Part shown: positions 24,801 to 36,800 of the stretch, piece by piece
How the letters are laid out: each line of letters starts with the position of its first letter
How positions within the stretch are numbered: the stretch's first letter is position 1
Source of the DNA: Eutreptiella sp. 'Long Island Sound 2002'
Taxonomy: Eukaryota; Euglenozoa; Euglenophyceae; Eutreptiales; Eutreptiaceae
Length of the DNA stretch: 64,000 nt
Direction: 5' to 3'
Assembly (NCBI GenBank): GCA_964036045.1
Contig: OZ038382.1
Span: 5,642,289-5,706,288, forward strand
Notes under the pieces: model-generated
The model's input: the letters and a program-made list of their open reading frames with translations, nothing else
Database searches by the model: none
Told to the model about the DNA's origin: nothing
Program-made: the position numbers and the translations under genes

Positions 24801-27800
24801 TCTTGATTAGGGTTAGGGTTAGGTGTAGGGATAGGAGGGTTGGGGGTGGGTGTTAGAGTCAAGGTTGGGTTTAAGGATAGTGTTGGGGTGCAAATTGGAC
24901 AAAATTTTCCTTAGGGCACCTTTGGTGTTCATGGTGCATCGGGCGCCTTAGGCGCCCATGGACGCCTGAGGGCGACACCTTTGGCAACTAACTGTTGGCC
25001 GAAGGCCCCTAGGGGGGGGGGGGGGGCAGGGGTACTTGGCGTCCTAGGACCCGCGGAGTCGCCCCCCCCGTGGCCCAGCCACGCTGAGGTCTTCCCCACT
25101 GAGCTCACACAGAAATGCACTGTCATGTGAATGCAATCCGTCGGCAATGGCAAGTCCAATCCACCGCGTGATGTGCTTCATGGGCGCACTGAGGGGGCAA
25201 CATCATGCAGACAGCACGCACGGAAAAGGGGGGGGGGGGGCACTACGTGTGGCCATAAATCAGCGATGGTCGCTGCCCTCCAGAATCGCTCTGGCAGCTT
25301 CACAGTTCGTCCGTTGCAATGCCAGCAAAGCGCTGTCAGGCGCCGTTCGGCGCCCCCACCGATTGGGTTCCGGGCAGGACTGGCCTCCAGGCCGCACCAG
25401 GACTGGTCTTGCCTACCCTCCCTTCGCCTCCTCTTCCCGGTCTCACTGACGTCTGTGCTGAATCCTGTTACTGCCCAGCCACAGCGTACCCCCCCACCCC
25501 AACGGGCTGTCGCTGACTTCCGTACTGAACACTGTTCATGCCGTTTTCGCACAGCGCCAATTATTACGTTGTTTACCCCGGGAACTGCTGCAGGCGTTGC
25601 TGTGGAGGGGAAACGCGCAATTGGTGGCGGTAGTGGACTCGGAGTACGTGCATAAGGGCACAGTGGAGTGGTCCACCAAGTGGCGTCGCCACAGCTGGCG
25701 CATTGTGCTATCAGAGGTGGGGCACAGGGACCGATGGGAGCAAATATTGTGGCCACGTCAACAAGCAGGGGACCAGGTGCAAATCAAGTGGGTGCCGTTG
25801 CACCCCGGAGTGCGTGGGAATGGCGGCGCGGATGAGATGGCGTGGTTGGGCCGTCTAAAGCACCCGAATAACTTGCTGCTGCTGTCCAAGAGACGGCGCG
25901 TCACAGAGGCTGCTGGGGCTGTAGCCGAACACGAAGACCGGCTGGCAACCTCAGATGTGGGCTGGAGAGGGGAGGGCTCCGACTCAGTGTCCAGCGAGCC
26001 CAGGCTACGTGAAGGGGAGGGCTCGGACAGTGGAAGTCTTCCCCAGCCCCAATCCACACAGACTGTCCCTCCGTGCGCTGCGGCACAGTTGCGTACCGTA
26101 ATGACACTTTCAGGACCGTCGACATCGGGTACGCCAACTGCCGGGGATTGTCCAGCCAGCCGACGCTTCACCGCCAACCGCCGGCAGTCAACCACCAACC
26201 GCCCGCCAAAACCGCAAGTTGAGACTTTCCTTCACTCCAAAAAGCACGCCGTTGCCCCTTCTCGACCCCCCTGGCGAGGGGTGAGGGACTTGCCTATCGG
26301 CAGCCGGCCACGGAGGTGCGCCGGCTGACCACACAGAACGAGCGGTAGGCGCCAGGCAATCCGCACCTGCAGTCGCATGATTCGGGTCTGCCGCGCTCGC
26401 ATGTGCTGGCGGTTGTCCGGCAGCGGGCGGTTTGGGAGCCGCGGCCTGAACATGCACAACCGTAGGTCTGGGCCCGTCTGGCGACGACGCGAGTGCGGGT
26501 GCCGGTGCGGACGGAGGCGGCAGAGTGCCATGGGGCGAGAGAAAGCGGCGCCAAGGCGTCCACACGTCTGGGCACTCAGAACGTGCAGTCCATGGGATGT
26601 GGGGGGGCGCACAAGGGGTTGGGGCAGGTTTGAAGGGGGGCGCGGGTCGTTCGAGCCCATTATCCAGAACCCCCGAAGCGGCCCGAACGAAAAAAAGGTG
26701 CAAAATTAATTCCCGCGTGATGATATATGCCTCAAAATGATCACCGCGTCGTAGTGATCATTTTCGAGGGACATATGTTGGGGTACCCCGGACCCCCCCA
26801 GCACCGCCCCCCGTGGGTCCGTCTGGGGCTCCCGTCACGGGAGCCACCCCCTTGCGGCCTGATTCCCGCGCCAGGACTGGTCCTCAGACTGCCACTTTAT
26901 AACGGCTCTGTCACGGGAGCCTCCTGACCCCAAACCCCCTGTCCAGCTTTTTCCCACCGCCCCGACGACAGTCAGAAACCAAAAATCGGACGACCCAAAC
27001 GACCCACAACCCCAACTTGCGGATTTGTGCGGGTGCGGGGGGGGGGGGGGGCGGGTCGGGATCCAGCACCAGTGTTGGCCCTGCCTGGTGCGCTCCCGGC
27101 CACAGGGGCAAGGGACCTGGGCTGCAGGCCACCGCTGACTCTGTCCGAGACAGACGCAGTGAAGCCGCTTCCGCAACACAAACACGACCACCTCCATTCA
27201 TGGGACTCTGGCCAGGGGCACTGGGGGGTCGATACCATGCGGTCAAGTGGACTGTCTGCGCTCACCTGCAAAGCGGCTGCAATCATCGCTGAACCTGCGG
27301 ATGTCCTGCGAGGCCCCCATTCGTCAGGCACGCACGGGCAATGGTGCACAGTCCGAGACATGAGGCCGGGGCCAAAACACCAGACCCCAGGACCGCACGG
27401 CGCTGATTTGCAATACGTAGGCTTTGAGACTGGAAAGGTGCAGCTCCCATGCGTGTGTGTGTGGGGGGGGGGGGGGGGAGGGGGCATAGGCTCAGTAGGT
27501 CTGGTAAGGCGGTGTACACGCTGGGTCTTCAGGAGCCGGCAGGGAAGGGGGAAGAGGGGAGGTGGAGGGTTCCCAAAAAAAACCGGTACTTTGCCATGTG
27601 GTCTAGTGCGGGTGCAACGTCTTCTGAGGCGGTCCGTTCGGGAGGTGGTGGGAGCGGGGGTGGAGCTGGAGCCCCCCACCCCAGCACCGCACGCGTCATC
27701 TTAGCCGGCGCGCCCTTCACTCCACTGCCCAAGACGGGATCCCGACGCCCACTGCCCCTCTTCGCAGCCTCACCATCGCCCTCGCGCTCAGCTCGTCACG

Positions 27801-30800
27801 TTGAGCCCCATCGGCTGTTGGCAGAGCGGCCTTGGCATCCGCAACATCGAGATCGGGGACGAGGGTTAACAGAGGGCAGTTGCACAATAAGGGGCGGCGG
27901 TTGGGAACCGACAGCAGAGGGCAGGTAACGAACGGTTGGACCGTAGCTGGGGCGCTCTGCAGGGCCGAATTCTCATCCCCTGGCACCCTTCAAAACCGCC
28001 CAGGCTGTTAGGGTCAAGAATATGTGTACGGACAAGCACACTGCATGTGGCCAACCCTTTGTCCAAATGGCAACGAAACCGGGACACAAGCTCAGCACAC
28101 GGACCTGCATAGACTCCTGGACTTCATTGAATTCTCGCCGCAGTGTCTCCATCTCCTCTTTGTATTGAGCAGCCTATTGACGGGCAGAGCAATGGCCGAC
28201 TGATCACAGATCCGACCTCCAATTCCACCATTGCAATGCCACTCAATCTACCACACCTCACCCCCTATGGACGCCAACAACATGTCGTCCACTCATGACC
28301 GTAGGGCCCTCAGAGGGACTGTTTGCCCTGCACACTGCTTTTGTGCCAAAAATCCCAGTTTTAACCCCAGTTTTACCCTCCCGAGAGAGAGAAGCCCGCT
28401 GCTCAACCCGTGCCCTGTACCACCAATTTACATCAGGTTGGGGTTAAGGGTTTTTGGCCTCTCACCCCCCCCCCCCCCGTGTAGGTAAAATCCGCCACTA
28501 AGGCGTGGCATGGTCACAGTACCCCGCACTTCCTCACGTGGCAAACCCTGGCCAGGCACCCACCATCACCCCCCCACACACATACACACAACTGTCATCC
28601 CAAAAATCAGACGTATACCTCCGTTTCTTTTTGCAGAAGGACTTTCTTTATGGTCTCCAACTGCTCTTTGGCGTGCGTCAGGTCGGTCTGCAGTTGGGCG
28701 GAGCTTTGCTTGTGAGCATCGACCTGATGCCGGACATGGGGGGCTGGGGGACGGGGAACAGGGGGAACAGAGACCGGGGCAGAGCGCGGCCGGGTGGGGG
28801 GGGGGGGTGGCGGGGATACATACATGCAACACCAACACCTCAGCCAGAACACCCGGTGTCGAAGACGATGCCTTTTCATAGAGTTGAATGACCAGCAAAG
28901 GAAACCTACCAGTCCGCCGACGGCAGTGACCAGCCAACTCACGGTGGTTGGTCAAACGCTGATGGTTATCCACCAAAAAGGGGCAGTTACCAGCCAAATT
29001 CTGGGTCGAATGCCAAGCGCCAGTAGCGCATTGGGGCCTGTACTTGGCTGAATGCCACTTGTTGACGCTGACTTGCTGTCCACCATTGGTCAACGGGTCA
29101 GCGCGCAGGGGTACCAACATGGGAGGGCGAGGGGGGCGAAGGCAGAGGGAGTTGTATCACTGCTCACGTACGCAGCCTCCCGGGTCCCTGGCATGCACTC
29201 CCCTGCCGGCGCGGACAGGCTGCGCCGTGCGGAGGGGTGCCGGGGTTGCGGGGTGGGGGCTTTTGTGGGAGGCAGTGGAATCGAATCTTGCTGCTCACAA
29301 TTGCAGCCTTCTGCCTCCGCGGTCGCCACTCGCTCGCCAACACTGACAGGGCTTCACATTCAGGTATTCCCAAGACCGTGAAGATTTGAAACGTGCTCTC
29401 CACCACATCTGACGTGCATCGGGCCTCACAGGAAATGTGAATCGGGGGGGGCGGGGCTCTGACTCAAAAGCGCTCAAGAACGATGGTCTGATTATCACCT
29501 CCAGTGCTCCATGTTTTTTTTTGAGGGGGGGGGCGTCGCAAACACGTCGCGCCGTTCCTGCGGGAGGGCGGCGGACGCCCTACCAACGGCGTCCAGGCGC
29601 ATCGCGGCTACGATGAGGTCAAGCAGCTGTTGGTCACGCCGACGCTGCCACTGCCTGTTGTCGGTGCAGCTGCGTTGGGAGGCGGGTGGTGTTGTCGAGG
29701 GGCATATGTGACATGCTGCGCGCCGCGCCCTGTGTGCCCGCCGTCCCTGAGGAGCAACCTGCCGACACATGAGGCGACTCGGTGTTCCAGAACTGCTCAC
29801 CGCCACATGCCCCAGACGGGCCACGCGGGATGACAAGCGGAGATGAAATCACTGCACCATCAGGGCACGAGCCCCCCTTCCGTTGCACTCTTATGAGGGA
29901 AATAAGCGTGTGGCCCTTGGAGTCCCTTTTCCCGATTCCCCCAAATTTTCGGGGGTCACGACCCCCCCCCCCCCCCCCCGCCCGCCCGCCCGCCCAGAGT
30001 ACCATTTTCGGCGGCCCAGAGGGGGCGGGGGGCGCACCTCCAGATTGCTTTCCATCTGCACAAATGTGTTCTGCAGCGAGGCACAGAACTCTTGGATCTG
30101 GTCCGGGTCCTCCAGCACCATCAGGTTGGCCTTCTGCATGCGGCACCAGTCCACCAGGCGGCTCTTTTTGGAGCCCCATTTTTGCCCCCCCCCCCCCTTC
30201 CCCCCGCATTGTGGGGGGACTCGAAAGGCCGCCCTTTCCCATCCCCCTCTCTCGGGGGATCTTTGAGGACAGATAACAGACACCAACCCCCACCCTCACC
30301 CCCTCCCCTGTTCTATTGCTTGATCTGTGTGAGAAACGTGTAATTGGCCCTTGAAGCCCCTCTGTTTCACTCACAAGACATAAACGTGTGGCCCTTGGAG
30401 CCCCTGTTGCTAACCGCCCCCCCAAAAAATAATGGGCGGGCCCCCCGGCCCAAAACAAAATTTTCACCCGCATTCCCTCGGAGGCCCTGTGAGCCGCGGC
30501 GTATCCCCTCGGGCCCGGAACTCCGCGTCCCCCAGGCGGCGTCAACGGTGAGTATGGGCCGCGCACACACCTCCGTTTGGTTCTCGTGGAGGGCCCGCTG
30601 TGCGTGCTCCAGCTGGGCCTTGGTCTGCTCCAGGGCCTGCGTCAACTTGTCCTTTTCGGTTTGCAACTCCGCCGAACTCGCCTTCTCAGCGCTGACCTGA
30701 TAAAACGGATGGGACACGGCGGAGCCCGGGGCGGTGCTTCAACAACGCTCCCATGACTGCGGGGCGTCCCGGTACATACCTCGGCCTGCAGCTGCTCAAT

Positions 30801-33800
30801 GTGGCCCTCGCTTGTCTGCAAATGCAGGTCTTTGGCCTCGAGTTGCTGCCGCAACACTTCGAGCTTCCCCTCAAACTCAGCTGCGGCGACGGGACGGGGG
30901 GCCGGAGGGTGACAGGGATCCTGGAACGAGAGCTGGCAGCTAACATTTTTCTTCCGTCGGGAGGCACTGGTGCCCGTGTATTGCATGTCAGGATCAGTCC
31001 CTATGCCAGTGCGCATCCCACAAAATTCTTCTTCTGTGTCCCAAAGCATGATTTTGTGTCCCCAGTGTGGATTGCGAGCGATTTTTTTGCGTATCTGCTG
31101 TGTATCCCAAGGACTGTGCTTCCCGCAACTGTACACAAGGCACCAAAATTTGGGGTGCCAAACCCCCCCCCCCCGTACCTGCAAATTACCCTCCACTCCT
31201 GGAGTACCTCTACCGCTGCAGGAGCACCGCTACAGGGACAGGAGGCACAAGCATTCCACATTGGCGTCCGTCGCCCCACTCATGACCGCCAACCGTCGAC
31301 AACCCATCGACCGAAATGGCTCACGGCTGCAAATGGTGCGCGGCCGGAAAATGGCTGGGATTTGGCAAAAAATTGCGCGGGAAAATTTCGGCACCAATCT
31401 GAAAAACGAAAGGTGCCCCCGAAATTCTCCCCTGCCAAAATAGCTCCCCAACTCCACTCGGCGGTTGGCGGTCAACCACCGGCAGTTGGCGTACCAAATG
31501 CCGTGGCACTGAACAATTTCTTGTCTTTCTTTGGGCCCGGGACGCTCTTGCCTCGGATTCTGTGCCTCCTGTGGCCCAGGCCCGCCACCAACTGCCCCGG
31601 CCCCTTCCCCTCCCCTTCTCGTGTGTGCCCCGGTACCCGGCGTCGCTCGCAGGCCTCCGCCGTTCCGCCCGCGCCGTGCCTGACCGCCATTGGTCAAGCG
31701 GCTGTAAGCCAGTCTTCCTGTTGCTCCTCCGACTACCGCATGAGCGAATGCGCCTCCCCCCCCCCCCCCCAGGCAGCGGCCGGGCGTGCCCCCCCCCCCC
31801 CCCCCCCAGGCGGCGGGGCACGGGTGGGGACCGAGGCCCCCACCGGGAGCATCCGGGCACCACGCGGTGCAGGCAGGGTGTGCAAGTCGGGTGCGGTGCA
31901 GGCAGGGTGTGCAAGTCGGGTGCGGGGCAGGCAGGGTGTGCAAGTCGGGTGCGTTGCGAGGGTGTGGCTCACCCCCGAAAGCCCCACAGGCCGCTGCGAG
32001 TGCAGGTGAGGGCAGGGCGTGAGGACAAGGCCACACGACCACCACCTCGTGATGGCACAGGAGGAAACGACCCCTGTTCCTCCGGTCGGGCCGGTTACCA
32101 AGCACCAGAAGTACAAGTGAGGGGTCGGTGGATCGATCCCAGCTTGTGGCAGCCGCTGCAGGTGCACCCCGACCCTTGGGAGTCGCCAAACTGGCCATGC
32201 GGCGGCTCTCCCACCCCCAGCCATTTCGCAGGTGTACACGGCCCTTGGGAGTCATCGGACTCGCCATGCGGCATCACTCCCTCGAGGTGCACTCGACCCT
32301 TGGGAGTCGTCTGACTTGCCATGCGGCGACACTCCCTCACAAAGCCGGTTTAGTTCAGTGGTCAGAGCGTAAGCGGTACGAACGTGGGGTCGACGGATTG
32401 GACCCAGCTGGTGGTAACATTCGGAGGTGCACCCCGACCCTTGGGAGTCACCGGACTTGCCATGCGGCGGCTCTCCCTCACTAAGCCGGTCCGTTTTTCT
32501 GCACGACAGCGGGGTGACAGGGGACAACTCAGTTCGTTGTGTATCCCGCCACAGGGTAACGGCAGATGGAGTTAAGACCTCCGGAGCATGTGCCTTAAGT
32601 GGGAGAAGCGAGCTCTGAGCCCCCTGTCATCGGGACCCATGCAGCTTTTCAGAACCTGCCTCGGCCGGCACGGAAAAGTTTGTGTGCCCGGTCCAAACCA
32701 CCCCACGACGCACGGTGGTCAATTGTGGGGAGGGTGGGTCCCAGCCAAGCTGCAGCCCATACCATAGCAGGTGAGACTCCTGCAGACCCACCCACCACCA
32801 CCACCACCACCACCCCCCCGCGCCGCGATGTGGGATGGGAATGTTGAATGCGAACCTTCAAGCCCCAAGAGGCAAAAGGCTGCATAGCAATGCAGTGTTC
32901 TGAGCGCTGCTTCGTTCTGGAGGCACACCACCGCAGAGTGACGGCATTGAGTTGCTGCCATCCAACACCACCAGAGCCACCCCCGAGCCCCTCGGGGCAG
33001 TGGCACCTTCAACCCGCGATTTTTGGGGGGGGGGGGCTTTCGCATGCCCTTCAGAGGGGCAGGGGAGGGGGAACCGGGGGACAGGGAGTGAGGCCCATGG
33101 CTGCAACCAGGACCCAATGACGATGTCACCCACGCCGCAAAGCCCCACACAAAATGCGCAGAGGGCCGCACTGTGCACGCAGTGCGTGTATGCAGGGGTG
33201 CAGGCAGGGAAGTATTAGAAGGGGGGGAGAGGGGGGGGGGATCTGGGACCCAAAATTTTGTGTACCAAAAATGGCCCGACCAGATCTTCCCAATGGTAAG
33301 TTTCGTTGTTTCCCACGATGGCCACTTTGGTCTGGAGGGGGGCGGAGCAGGGGGGTCCTTAAGGGGGGGGGGGGGGGCATTCGTAACGCCAACATAAACG
33401 AATTCTCAAGGGAACGCTCTCTGCTTCCTGGTCATGGGACCTTCTCTATTTCAAAGGTTGGCGGTTGGCGGTTGGCGGTTGGCGGCGGTTGGCGACGGTT
33501 GGTGGTTTGCGATTGGCGATTGGCGATTGGCGGTTGGCGGCGGTTGGTGGTCCCTGGGGGAGGTCCCTGGGACGGTCCTTAAGGGCGGTACCTAACAAAA
33601 AAAATTTTCAGGCTTCTTAAGGACCATCCGTGGGGGGGGGGGGGGGACCTCCCCTCCTCCAACAGGGGTGGGGAAATTTCGGCACCCCAAAAATTTGGTG
33701 TCTTGTGTACAGTTGTGTATGGAAATTTCGGCACACCCAAATTTTGGGGACCAGTGCATGCGAAATACGCAATCCAGCAATTCAGCAAAGGTTCTGGCCC

Positions 33801-36800
33801 TGGTGGCGCAAAAAAACTCGTGGGGGAAATCGGCACCAATCTGAAAGCCGAAATTTCCCCCGCCCTGCATGGTGTACGGCCATTCTAATACTTCCCTGGT
33901 TGCAGGGCCCCCCTGCTTGAGACGAGAAGTGCAGGGGGGCAAAGTGCCTAACTACTGCAGCATGGGTGACACTTGGTGATCCGGAGCCCCCTGGCCCTGT
34001 GTTGTACTTCCCACGGCATCATTGGCGTTGGCGGGTCCCCTTCGCACATCACGGCCTGGGGTTGAGTGGTATGGGAGGGCTGCCGGCACCAGCAACGGGG
34101 GTGGACGATGAGGGCAGTGATGTGGGGGAATCTGGAGTCGCTTTTGGAATCTTTTCAGAGTAGTGGGTGGGTCTGTGGCCCCCGCAGAAGTACAGAATTC
34201 ACGGTTGTTGCCCAGGGTGTTTGGTCTGGGGTGCGCGCGAAGCCGCACTCATCAGTCATGGCACCGGTGCCAAGATACGAGGCCACGATGGAAACCAGCA
34301 GTGCCAGATGAACACATCGGCAGAGGCGGCACTTGGTTTGGAGGGCAGTCTGGCCAGTCGACACGGCCGCTGGGCTGAGCCGCGGCGCCCGTCACGGCTG
34401 CCCCGTCAACGAACACACCGCCGGATGACTGCGTCCGGCCTCGACGGGCGGTCACACTGTGCCGTGAGCAAGCGTTTGCCTCTGTCCGCCTGCTCCCAAG
34501 CGCCCGGTTGGGGCCCGGAGGCCCGTCGCCACGCGGGCAGGGCCGTAGGCGCTTCAGTCCGCTCACGCGCACGCGGCACACGGGCCAGACCTGTCGCCTT
34601 CGCTGTCTGCAGCTCCATCTCCCCCACTTTCCGCTGGAGGTCCGCGTGCGTTTGGGCGGCCTGCTCCTCTTGGGCCTGCAGCCGCTTGTGAAGCTCCGTC
34701 TCACGGGCAGTGTACAGCCCCACGGCCAGGGCAAGGCCCTGCAGAGCTGTAGCCACACGAGAAGAGGACGGCGTCGGGATTTGGGGCGGCGGTTGCACAA
34801 GAAAAGAGGTGATTGACTGCGTGCCCGACGGATGGCGGGGGGGGGGGGGGCTGAGGTGAGATGCGGGGTCCTGCCTGCGGCGTGAGAGGGAGGGTATGGA
34901 GGCGGCCGGGGGGGGGGGGGCGGGGTGCCATCAAGGCTGAGTGAGTACGCCGGTTGGTACTTCCGGGTGTGCGTACGTGAGGAGAGCATCCTCCACGTGC
35001 GGGTGGAGGGGTTGGTTATCCACCCGTTGGGTTCGGGGGTGGAGGGGGCCGGTTCTACCAAAAATGGCCCGACCAGATCTTCCCAATGGTAAGTTTCGTT
35101 GTTTCCCACAATGGTCACTTTGGTCTGGAGGGGGGCGGAGCAGAAGGGTCCTTAAGGGGGGGGGGGGGGGGCATTCGTAACGCCAACATAAACGAATTCT
35201 CAAGGGAACGCTCTCTGCTTCCTGGTCATGGGACCTTCTCTATTTCAAAAGTTAGAAGGGGGGGGGCGCTCATGATACCACCGCGACGATGCCCCCCTTC
35301 TGGAACTGCCCCGGAGGGGACGGGGACAAGACGGGCATCCGCACGACGCGCTCATGGGAGTAGAGGTTGCCCGGGGGGCCAGGCCGTGCACATGCGAGGC
35401 CGTGCAGGGCCACACAGGGCGTGGGCAACGGAGGCGGTGAGGTCATGCGAACACAACGCACGAGGCAGACCTGCCTCGTCGTATGCTTCGGTCCTCTGCC
35501 GTGCCTGAGAAGGTGCATGTGGGGGGTGGCGGTGGTGCCATGACGCTGCCGGGCTGCGGGGGCCGAAGGCAACAAATACGGCGGATTGACAGACTATGCG
35601 TATGCGGCGAGGACAGCGCAGTGTGCTGGTACCTCCGCCTCATGAACGACAGGGCGGAGTCGGGCGGTTGCTCGGAGTTGGGGGTGGGGGGCGGGGGGGC
35701 TCGAGAATGTGCTCCTACTCAGTGACCCAAAGGGTGGGGCTGGGTCTGAATGAGCTGACCAACACGTGGGGCTGGATCCGACTGAGAACCCCGGCCCAGG
35801 GATCCGGTCGCCCTCGCCCCCCCCCCCCCCCCCCTCCCCGTGCCCAGCGAACAAAGGCCTGGCCGCGCCGTAATGAATGAGCAACACACGGCCATCAGCT
35901 GCAGAAGGGAGGCTGGGGTCCGTGGGTACCCCAACATACATCCCTCAAAATGATCCCCATGACGCACTGATCATTTGAAACATACACAAATGGGGTCAAA
36001 AAAATTTTCAGAAAAGATTTGCCCATCAGCGCAGGCTCCCATCAGCCAAAGTCTGACCTGGAGGTCAGGTCAGGGGTCAAAATTCTATTGCCTTCGGCAA
36101 GGCACCTCGGAAAGAGGCTGACAGTCAGCCAATCAGTCAATCAGTCAGGCAAGCAGTCAGTCAGGCAGTCGGTCGGGCAAGCAGGCAGGCAGACAGAAAG
36201 GCAGAAACACACAGTTTGGCTTTTTTTCACTCGCGGACTACATCTACAGACAGTGGGGGAACCTTGGTGGTACCGGATCAATCCGCGGTCGAGTGGTAAA
36301 ACACTCGCTGCACGCCCTCAGGGCGTTGGGACTCCTGGTCGGCGGCCGCCAGCGCAGATCCGGCGCCCCATTATTCTTTTTCACCCCACCCTGATTCAAA
36401 TCCCTCTAAGCACAAACTTTTGACCCCCCCCCCACCCCCAACCCCCCACCCCAAAATGTGGCATTCGGTTGTAGGGGGATAGAGGCCTCAAAATAAAAAA
36501 ATCCATTCATTGCATCGGGGGATCGTTTTGTCAGGCAAAATAATGATGTTACAAGGGGTTAGACATCCAATATCATGCCATCGGGTATGCTACGCAAACG
36601 ACCCCCCAAAAGGGGGGGTGTACGGGTCCGCGCCTGTGCTTGATCTAACAACCTCTCTTCGAGGTGGTTTTTTTGTGTTTTTCACCCATTTTTGAATTCT
36701 CCATGAAATTCTTCGTATTTCGAGTATAGACACGTAGGGTAAAAAAGAAAATTACCCACTCAGGGGGCGAAAGAAAAAAAATTCGGCGCCAGCACTTTTC

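Noticed and set aside
27278-27306. 29-nt micro-exon ([10 protein letters not shown]) with CAG acceptor and CAG|GTGAGC donor
   Set aside because: Good splice words, but it starts in phase 1 while the preceding exon ends in phase 0, and nothing supplies the missing phase.
30753-32009. 418-codon + strand open frame, with a 345-codon frame (31230-32267) opposite
   Set aside because: It is antisense to a clear coiled-coil exon, runs through C-runs and the 29-bp satellite, and has no domain.
36267-36364. tRNA gene
   Set aside because: Three hairpins and a closing stem exist, but loop sizes, anticodon loop and T-loop sequence do not fit a tRNA.
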